In this document: piece by piece, positions 58,345 to 64,000 of the stretch | How positions within the stretch are numbered: position 1 is the first letter of the stretch | Layout of the letters: each line of letters begins with the position of its first letter | Origin: SSC4 sp964443225 | Lineage (GTDB): Bacteria; Chloroflexota; Anaerolineae; SSC4; Amarolineaceae | Reading direction: 5' to 3' | DNA: 64,000 nucleotides | Assembly (NCBI GenBank): GCA_964443225.1 | Contig: CAYUCC010000001.1 | Span: forward strand, 1-64,000 | Notes under the pieces: model-generated | The model's database searches: none | What the model was told of the DNA's origin: nothing | The model's input: only the letters and a program-made list of their open reading frames with translations | Program-made: the position numbers and the translations under genes

Positions 58345-60333
58345 ATGTTCCACACCGCACTGAACACCATTCGCCAGGCGTATTCGGGTGACGCCGCCAA
58401 GGACCAGGTCGCCATCATCAGCCGCCTGCACCGCATCCAGGCCAGCCCGGGTCTGCGCGATGCGGCGCACGTTGTATTCAACCAGCTGCAGGCCTGGGGT
58501 CTGGCACCGGAGTACCTGCAGCCACCAGCAACGGCGGATACGCGCTACTGGGGTGCCAGCCTCTTCCAGGAGTGGGACGCCAGCCACGGCACGCTGCACC
58601 TCCTGGAACCGGCGACACGCAAACTGGCCGATTACCGCGCCGTACCCCTGTCGCTGATTCCGCGCAGCTGCTCATTCCAGGGTACGCTGGAGGTGGTCGC
58701 AGTCGATGGGGGTGACCAGGAAGCGGACTACGACGGGATCGACGTGCGCGGCAAAATCGTCCTGACCAATACCATGCCCATGCGGGCGCGCCGGCTGGCC
58801 GTACAGCGTTTCGGCGCCGCCGGCCTGATCTACGACGGCATGAGCCAGGCGCCGCCGGTTCGCCTGGCCTACGATCTGAATGATGCGCTGCAGTACACCT
58901 CGTTTTGGTGGTGGGACGGCGAGACGCCCGACACCTTCGGTTTTGTCGTGAGCCAGAAGACGGGTGCCTGGCTGCGTGACCTGATCCGGCACAGCAGCAA
59001 ACCGGTACAGGTGCAGGTCGATATCCGGAGCCGCTTCTTCGACGGCACGTTGGATGGTGTCACGGTGTGCATCCCTGGCGCAACCGACGAAGAGGTGGTG
59101 GTGGTTTCGCACCTGTGTCACCCGGCGCCGTGTGCCAACGACAACGCATCGGGCGTCGGCTGTGCGTTGGAGATGGCGCGCACGCTGCATACGCTCATTC
59201 AGCAGGACAAACTGGCACGACCGCAGCGTGGTATTCGTTTCTTGTGGGTGGCCGAAATGACCGGCACCTATGCCTACCTGGCGACGCATGAAGACCGGCT
59301 GTCGCGTATGGTGGCGGGCATCAACCTCGACATGGTTGGCCAGGACCAGGCGCAGTGCGGCAGCGTACTGCTGCTGGAGAGGCCGCCGGCGGCCAGTGCC
59401 AGTTTCGTCGACACGCTGCTGGAACGCGTGCACGCTGCACTGGCAAACACAAGTGCCAGCTTCAGCGGCCAGGGCAGCTTTGCCCTGCACCGGTATGCCA
59501 GTGTACCGTTCAACGGCGGCAGCGACCACTACATTTTCTCTGATCCGACCGTGGGTGTGCCCATGCCAATGGTCATTCAATGGCCCGATAAGTTCTACCA
59601 CACCACGGCCGACACCCTGGAAAAGACCGATCCGCAGAGCCTGGCCCTGGCGGGAGTCCTGGCCGGCACGTACGCCTACTGGATTGCCACCGCCGATTCA
59701 CGCAGCGCGGCGTGGCTGGCGGACGAAATCGTGACACGAGCCAGGGAACGCCTGGCACGCCTGATCCAGGATGCGATCAGCGCCGACCCGCCGCCGGCCT
59801 GGGATTCCGTTAAGCACCAGGCCGAATTCGAGGCAGATCGGACACAGGCCGCGCTCGAAACCCTGCACCGCCTGGCGCCACACCTTGATGTGGCTGCCTG
59901 GTTGACCGACGTCGATACCCTGGCCACCAGCGAGCTGGCCCGCGGTGCGGCAGCCTGGCAGCGGTATTACCCGGACCAGCCGCAAGCGGCTGCTTCGGCC
60001 GAGACCCCGGTTCCCGATGACCTCGTCACTGCCGCCCGGCAGGTCCCGCAACGCCTGTTCCGTGGGCCAGTCGAGGTTCTTCCCAGTCGCCTGGCCGCGG
60101 ATGACCAGGAAGCCTGGTGGATATTTCAGCGCGATCGTTTGCAGAGCAAATCGGCGCAGGCCACCGTGGCCCAGTATTGGGCAGATGGCCAACGCACCCT
60201 GGCCGAGATCGACCGCCTGGTGGCGTTGGAGACCGGTGCCAGCGATCTCGATACGTTGGTCACCTATTTCGAGTTCCTGGTCAAAGCCGGTTTGTTTGTC
60301 CTGACCGACCTGGCCCCAACACCCAACCCTTAA
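58345..60333 (+). CDS. M28-type zinc aminopeptidase with PA-like insert (DUF4910-like)
   Basis: A 662-residue protein without signal peptide. A PA-like domain is inserted at about 115-180 (YDGIDVRGKIVLTNTMPM...FGAAGLIYDGM). The metallopeptidase core has His256 in SHLCHPAP, Asp in ANDNASGVG, catalytic Glu in WVAEMTGT, Asp in NLDMVGQD and the late His of KFYHTTADT. The last 200 residues are helical and may control assembly. The C-terminus (APTPNP) is encoded by a heptamer array. CGGAG lies before the ATG. Likely a cytosolic aminopeptidase. Confidence 0.85.
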   Translation: MFHTALNTIRQAYSGDAAKDQVAIISRLHRIQASPGLRDAAHVVFNQLQAWGLAPEYLQPPATADTRYWGASLFQEWDASHGTLHLLEPATRKLADYRAVPLSLIPRSCSFQGTLEVVAVDGGDQEADYDGIDVRGKIVLTNTMPMRARRLAVQRFGAAGLIYDGMSQAPPVRLAYDLNDALQYTSFWWWDGETPDTFGFVVSQKTGAWLRDLIRHSSKPVQVQVDIRSRFFDGTLDGVTVCIPGATDEEVVVVSHLCHPAPCANDNASGVGCALEMARTLHTLIQQDKLARPQRGIRFLWVAEMTGTYAYLATHEDRLSRMVAGINLDMVGQDQAQCGSVLLLERPPAASASFVDTLLERVHAALANTSASFSGQGSFALHRYASVPFNGGSDHYIFSDPTVGVPMPMVIQWPDKFYHTTADTLEKTDPQSLALAGVLAGTYAYWIATADSRSAAWLADEIVTRARERLARLIQDAISADPPPAWDSVKHQAEFEADRTQAALETLHRLAPHLDVAAWLTDVDTLATSELARGAAAWQRYYPDQPQAAASAETPVPDDLVTAARQVPQRLFRGPVEVLPSRLAADDQEAWWIFQRDRLQSKSAQATVAQYWADGQRTLAEIDRLVALETGASDLDTLVTYFEFLVKAGLFVLTDLAPTPNP

Positions 60334-60340
60334 CCCCTGG
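60313..60340. repeat. Short heptamer array over the peptidase stop codon
   Basis: Four 7-base units (CCCCAAC, ACCCAAC, CCTTAAC, CCCTGGC) include the last six codons and the TAA stop. Confidence 0.6.
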
Positions 60341-60347
60341 CAAAGTC

Positions 60348-60376
60348 TTGCGAAGCGTGGTAACCTGCGCTATAAT
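60348..60376 (+). promoter_or_regulatory. Promoter for the GDP-deoxymannose genes
   Basis: TTGCGA (60348-60353), 17 bases, TATAAT (60371-60376). Transcription should start near 60383, about 29 bases before the first ATG, which excludes the frame extension to 60385. Confidence 0.75.
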
Positions 60377-60411
60377 GGCTCGCTTTGTACGCACAAGCCA
60401 GTTCAGGATTC

Positions 60412-61413
60412 ATGATGCGTGCCCTGATTACGGGAATCGCCGGCTTCGCCGGCAGCCATTTGGCCAGCTATCTGCTCGAACACAGCGGTTGTGAGGTGCA
60501 CGGCATCGTGCACCGGCACGATTGGCGTATTCTGCATCTGCGTGACCAGCTGACGTTGTGGCGCGGCGACCTGCGTAATCCGGTCTGGGTCAGTGAACTC
60601 ATCGAGCGCATCCGGCCCGATCATATACTCCACCTGGCGGCCTGGTCAGACGTGGGCGGTTCGTGGGAGCACCCCTGGGTGACGTTCGAGCTCAACGTGC
60701 AGACCCAGCTGAGCCTGCTGGAGGCGGTGCGCCGCCATGCACCGGCCTGCCGCATGCTAATTGTCGGCTCCAATGAAATGTACGGCCTGATCAGCCCGGA
60801 CGACCTGCCCATCGACGAGGATACGCCCCTGCGTCCCCACAGCCCATACGGCGTGAGCAAAGCAACCCAGGATCTGGTCGCGCAGCAGTACTTCTTCAGC
60901 TACAAGTTGGACGTGGTGCGCGTGCGGCCGTTCAACCAGGTGGGGCCAGGCCAGAGCGACGATTTTGCCGCGCCCGCCTTTGCCCGTCAGATTGCCGAAA
61001 TCGAGTCGGGCCAGCGTGCGCCGGTGGTGCGGGTCGGCAATTTGTCCAGCCAGCGTGATTTTACCGACGTGCGCGACATGGTGCACGCCTATTGGCTGGC
61101 CATCCAACACGGTGCCGGCGGTGAAGCGTACAACATCGGCTCCGGCCATTCACGATCGATACAGTCGATTTTGGATTTTCTGTTGGGCGAAAGCACCTGC
61201 CCGATCCAGGTCGAAGTCGATCCGGAGCGGCTGCGGCCATCCGACGTGCCCGTCAGTTACGCCGATACGCAGCGTTTCCGCGCGGCCACGGGCTGGCGGC
61301 CGGAGATACCATTCGAGGATAGTTTGCGCGACGTTCTGCACGATTGGCGCGAGCGTGTGCCACGGGCAACGCGTGCGACAGCGACTATTTCAGGAGAACA
61401 GAGAACGGCATGA
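60412..61413 (+). CDS. rmd: NAD-dependent epimerase/dehydratase, GDP-6-deoxy-D-mannose reductase-like
   Basis: A 333-residue extended SDR: Rossmann motif ALITGIAGFAGSHLASYL (about 4-21), LAAWSDVGGSW, and the catalytic Tyr-Lys in SPYGVSKATQ with Ser in IVGSNEMYG. It would reduce GDP-4-keto-6-deoxymannose, made by the next gene, to GDP-rhamnose (RMD), by pairing with gmd and by the RPFNQVGPGQ segment common in that group. Two ATGs lie side by side, with AGGA upstream. The stop overlaps the start of gmd (ATGA). Confidence 0.88.
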   Translation: MMRALITGIAGFAGSHLASYLLEHSGCEVHGIVHRHDWRILHLRDQLTLWRGDLRNPVWVSELIERIRPDHILHLAAWSDVGGSWEHPWVTFELNVQTQLSLLEAVRRHAPACRMLIVGSNEMYGLISPDDLPIDEDTPLRPHSPYGVSKATQDLVAQQYFFSYKLDVVRVRPFNQVGPGQSDDFAAPAFARQIAEIESGQRAPVVRVGNLSSQRDFTDVRDMVHAYWLAIQHGAGGEAYNIGSGHSRSIQSILDFLLGESTCPIQVEVDPERLRPSDVPVSYADTQRFRAATGWRPEIPFEDSLRDVLHDWRERVPRATRATATISGEQRTA

Positions 61414-62420
61414 CAAAAAAACGCGCGCTGATCACCGGCATTACCGGCCAGGATGGGTCTTACCTGGCCGAGTTTCTGCTGCGGCAGGATTACGATGTCG
61501 TCGGCATGATGCGCCGCATCAGCGTCATCAATCTGGACCGTATCGAACACATTCAGGATCAGGTCACCCTTGTCCAGGGCGATCTGCTCGATGAGGCATC
61601 CCTGATCCGCACCCTGGACGAATTCCGGCCGCAAGAGGTTTATAACCTGGCGGCGATGAGCTTCGTGCCCACGTCGTGGCAGCAGGCGGTTCTCACTGGT
61701 GAGTCGACCGCCCTGGGCGTGACACGCATGCTCGACGCAATTCGCATCGTCGATCCGCAAATCCGCTTCTACCAGGCGTCGAGCTCGGAGATGTTCGGCA
61801 AGGTACAGGAAGTACCGCAGTCCGAACGCACACCGTTTTACCCGCGCAGCCCGTACGGTGTGGCCAAAGTCTATGGGCATTGGATCACTGTCAATTACCG
61901 CGAGTCCTACGGGCTGCATGCCACATCGGGTATCCTCTTCAACCACGGCTCACCGCGACGCGGGCTCGAGTTCGTGGAACGTAAGATCTCCCACGGTGTG
62001 GCCGCCATCAAACTGGGCATGCTGGACAAGCTGCACCTGGGGAACCTCGATGCCCGCCGCGACCTGGGTTTCGCCGGCGATTACGTCCGTGCGATGTGGC
62101 TGATGCTGCAGCAGGACGCACCCGACGATTTTGTCATCGCTACAGGTGAGACACACTCGATCCGTGACATGTGCGACGTGGCATTTCGGGTGGTGGGGCT
62201 CAACTACGAAGACCACGTCGTCAGCGATCCGCGCTTCTTCCGGCCCGCCGAAGTCGATCTCCTGGTCGGTGATCCCTCGAAAGCGGGACAACTGCTCGGC
62301 TGGGAACCGGTGGTCAGTTTTGGTGAGCTGCTGGCCATGATGGTGCAGTCCGATTTGGAGGCCCTGCGGGCGGGACGGCGGTTTGCCGACGTGACGGAGA
62401 TCACGCGAATGAAGCGCTGA
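61410..62420 (+). CDS. gmd: GDP-mannose 4,6-dehydratase
   Basis: A 336-residue enzyme. RALITGITGQDGSYLAEFLL gives the NADP site, NLAAMSFVPTSW follows, and YQASSSEMFGKVQE carries the catalytic Ser/Glu with Tyr-Lys in SPYGVAKVYGHW. NHGSPRRGLEFVERKIS is a hallmark of this family. It makes GDP-4-keto-6-deoxy-D-mannose from GDP-mannose. With the upstream reductase it forms a two-gene unit with coupled translation. Confidence 0.95.
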   Translation: MTKKRALITGITGQDGSYLAEFLLRQDYDVVGMMRRISVINLDRIEHIQDQVTLVQGDLLDEASLIRTLDEFRPQEVYNLAAMSFVPTSWQQAVLTGESTALGVTRMLDAIRIVDPQIRFYQASSSEMFGKVQEVPQSERTPFYPRSPYGVAKVYGHWITVNYRESYGLHATSGILFNHGSPRRGLEFVERKISHGVAAIKLGMLDKLHLGNLDARRDLGFAGDYVRAMWLMLQQDAPDDFVIATGETHSIRDMCDVAFRVVGLNYEDHVVSDPRFFRPAEVDLLVGDPSKAGQLLGWEPVVSFGELLAMMVQSDLEALRAGRRFADVTEITRMKR

Positions 62421-62469
62421 TGGGGGGGGACCGCGAATCGCGCGAATGTGCGCGAATGTTTTTGCATTA

Positions 62470-62520
62470 CGAGGAGTCCGCACCCCCAGGTGCGGAGCGA
62501 CTGCGGATTATGAGGAGCGA
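62470..62520. repeat. Single copy of the GAGGAG palindromic repeat before the phosphohexomutase
   Basis: GAGGAGTCCGCACCCCCAGG, then TGCGGAGCG, matches in reverse orientation the unit at 54397-54696 with a few changes. It stops a few bases before the start codon and supplies the ribosome site GAGGAG. Confidence 0.7.
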
Positions 62521-62524
62521 TTGA

Positions 62525-63967
62525 ATGGGTGGTGTGATCAAGTTCGGAACCGACGGCTGGCGGGCGGCCATTGCCGAGGACTATACGTTCGATAACGTGC
62601 GGCGCTGTACGCAGGGTTTTGCCGACTACCTCAAGGCCACGTACGAGCCGGCCATGGTGCAACGGGGCATCGTCGTGGGTGGGGATCGTCGTTTTGCCTC
62701 AGAACACTTTGCAGCCGCCGTGGCCGAAGTGCTGGCCGCCAACGACGTGCCGGTACATTTTTGTGGCGGTGGTATCCCGACGCCAACGATTGCCTACGGC
62801 GTGAAGGTCCGCAATGCCGCCGGCGCCATCAACATCACGGCCAGTCACAATCCGCCGACCGACAACGGCTTCAAGGTGCGTGACCCGCACGGTGGGGCGA
62901 TCGATCCGGCTGGCCTCAAGGAAATCGAACGCCGGATCCCCGACGATGTCGCCGGTGTGCGGCGCGTCCGCTTCGATCAGGCGGTCGACGATGGCCGTAT
63001 TACGCCGTTCGACCCGCGGCCCGCGTACATCGAACAACTCCACCGCCTGGTCGATGTTGCACCGATTCGTGACGCCGGCTTCCGGATCGTGGTCGACCCG
63101 ATGTGGGGCAATGGCGCCGGCTGGCTGACCGACCTGGTGGGCGGTGGTAAAACAATCATCAGCGAAGTGCACAGCGCACGCAACCCGATCTTCCCCGAAA
63201 TGCTGCGTCCCGAGCCGATTCCACCCAACGTCGATGCGGGGCTGGCCGCCGGGCGCGCAGCGGGCGCTGACGTCGTGTGCATCATGGATGGTGACGCCGA
63301 CCGCTGCGGTTGGGGGGACGAGTATGGGCGTTTTGTCGACCAGCTGCGGGTCTATGCCCTGGTGGCCATGTATTTCCTGGAGGTCCGCGGTGAGCGCGGC
63401 CCGATCGTCAAGACGCTGAGCACAACCTCGATGCTGGACAAGTTGGGGGCGCGGTACGGGGTGCCCGTGATTCATACCGGCGTCGGGTTCAAATACGTTG
63501 CGCCGGCGATGGTGCAACACAATGCGATGTTGGGCGGCGAAGAGAGTGGTGGTTACGCCTTCCGCAATCACGTGCCCGAACGTGACGGCATCCTCGCCAA
63601 CCTGTATCTGCTCGACCTGATGGTGCGGACGGGCAAAAAGCCGAGCGAACTGCTGGCACAGCTGTTCGAGCTGGTGGGCGGGCCCCACTACTACGACCGC
63701 ATCGACTACCGTTTGACCGACCAGGCCTTTGCACAGGCGGCGCGGCAGCGTCTCGATCAGGCCCAACCGGAGACGCTGGGTGGCAAACGCGTCACCAACA
63801 AGGTGACGGTTGATGGGTACCAGTTCTTCATGGACGACGGCGGCTGGCTGTTGATCCGCTTTTCGGGCACCGAACCGTTGATCCGGGTCTATACGGAAAC
63901 CATGGACGAAGCGGCCGTACCCGCCATCCTGCACGACGGTCTGCGCCTGGCCGGCATCGACCGCTGA
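62525..63967 (+). CDS. Phosphoglucomutase/phosphomannomutase
   Basis: A 480-residue alpha-D-phosphohexomutase. FGTDGWRAAIAEDYTFDNVR begins it; NITASHNPPTDNGFKV (about 99-114) has the phosphoserine, CIMDGDADRCGWGDEYG (about 253-269) the metal site, GGEESGGYAFRNHVPERDG (about 338-356) the sugar loop, and LIRFSGTEPLIRVY the phosphate loop. It moves phosphate between C1 and C6; mannose 1-phosphate for GDP-mannose is the probable use next to gmd. GAGGAGCGATTGA precedes the ATG. Confidence 0.93.
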   Translation: MGGVIKFGTDGWRAAIAEDYTFDNVRRCTQGFADYLKATYEPAMVQRGIVVGGDRRFASEHFAAAVAEVLAANDVPVHFCGGGIPTPTIAYGVKVRNAAGAINITASHNPPTDNGFKVRDPHGGAIDPAGLKEIERRIPDDVAGVRRVRFDQAVDDGRITPFDPRPAYIEQLHRLVDVAPIRDAGFRIVVDPMWGNGAGWLTDLVGGGKTIISEVHSARNPIFPEMLRPEPIPPNVDAGLAAGRAAGADVVCIMDGDADRCGWGDEYGRFVDQLRVYALVAMYFLEVRGERGPIVKTLSTTSMLDKLGARYGVPVIHTGVGFKYVAPAMVQHNAMLGGEESGGYAFRNHVPERDGILANLYLLDLMVRTGKKPSELLAQLFELVGGPHYYDRIDYRLTDQAFAQAARQRLDQAQPETLGGKRVTNKVTVDGYQFFMDDGGWLLIRFSGTEPLIRVYTETMDEAAVPAILHDGLRLAGIDR

Positions 63968-63978
63968 ACGAACAACGT

Positions 63979-64000
63979 ATGGAGCACACACACGAAACGA
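63979..64000 (+). CDS. Possible start of a further gene, cut by the window
   Basis: An ATG 11 bases after the phosphohexomutase stop opens a frame MEHTHET that runs to the window end. There is no clear ribosome site, so it may not be real. Confidence 0.2.

Noticed and set aside
62699..63991. Minus-strand frame of 430 codons inside the phosphohexomutase
   Set aside because: Antisense shadow; the plus-strand gene has all family motifs.

Overview
The window reads as one high-GC chromosomal segment of a Chloroflexota bacterium, most likely an Anaerolineae/Caldilineae-type member, and most likely from a metagenome or draft assembly because it holds a 100-base N run at 54456-54555. The assignment is inference. 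It rests on Thr/Pro-rich linkers behind lipoprotein signals, a heme A synthase next to ferredoxin-dependent oxoacid oxidoreductases, ECF sigma/CHAT and zf-HC2 genes, and heptameric intergenic repeats. About 60 genes are supported. I saw no tRNA, rRNA, CRISPR array, insertion sequence or prophage.

Layout. 0.1-2.7 kb: three membrane proteins (DUF4013, YIP1, DUF2085). 2.8-6.9 kb: peptide deformylase facing the rpsO-pnp-lepB cluster. 7.1-11.1 kb: an ECF sigma factor translationally coupled to a TPR-CHAT caspase-like protease, with a convergent soluble zinc-finger (anti-sigma-like) gene. 11.1-14.2 kb: recF, an FAD oxidoreductase and a small acidic protein. 14.3-22.4 kb: a co-directional run that looks like amino-acid oxidation: CBS protein, four-subunit 2-oxoacid:ferredoxin oxidoreductase, universal stress protein, PLP aminotransferase, second CBS protein, alanine-dehydrogenase-like protein and acyl-CoA transferase. 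22.5-26 kb (minus): histidine phosphatase, heme A synthase, lipoprotein hydrolase. 26.1-33.9 kb (minus): histidine kinase, response regulator, YceI protein, lipoprotein and a MacAB-like exporter. 34.1-39.8 kb: AAA/DUF4143 ATPase, DEAD-box helicase with a structured leader, secreted repeat protein, a decayed methyltransferase and a nucleotidyltransferase with a truncated HEPN partner, then an isochorismatase. 39.8-47.1 kb: membrane phosphodiesterase, DUF2461, a secreted protein, a triple zinc-ribbon membrane protein, a methyltransferase and a His-rich CDF transporter. 47.1-52.9 kb (minus): polyprenol-type glycosylation genes followed by a methyltransferase, DUF6391 and holA. 53-64 kb: ferredoxin, PIG-L deacetylase, fumarase, MFS transporter, DUF427, M28-like peptidase, then a GDP-6-deoxy-mannose route (reductase, GDP-mannose dehydratase, phosphohexomutase).

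What stands out. (1) The sigma/CHAT/zinc-finger locus is the best candidate for an undescribed regulatory system: a protease with an intact His-Cys dyad made together with a sigma factor, beside a putative anti-sigma. (2) Seven heptameric repeat arrays occur, and five of them abut or overlap stop codons. (3) A second repeat family, short GC-rich palindromes carrying GAGGAG, sits just before the starts of fumC and the phosphohexomutase and flanks the assembly gap. (4) The alanine-dehydrogenase-like protein lacks two of the family's catalytic residues. Promoters are readable in front of many genes, several with a -35/17 bp/-10 layout close to the sigma-70 consensus and several with an extended TGn.
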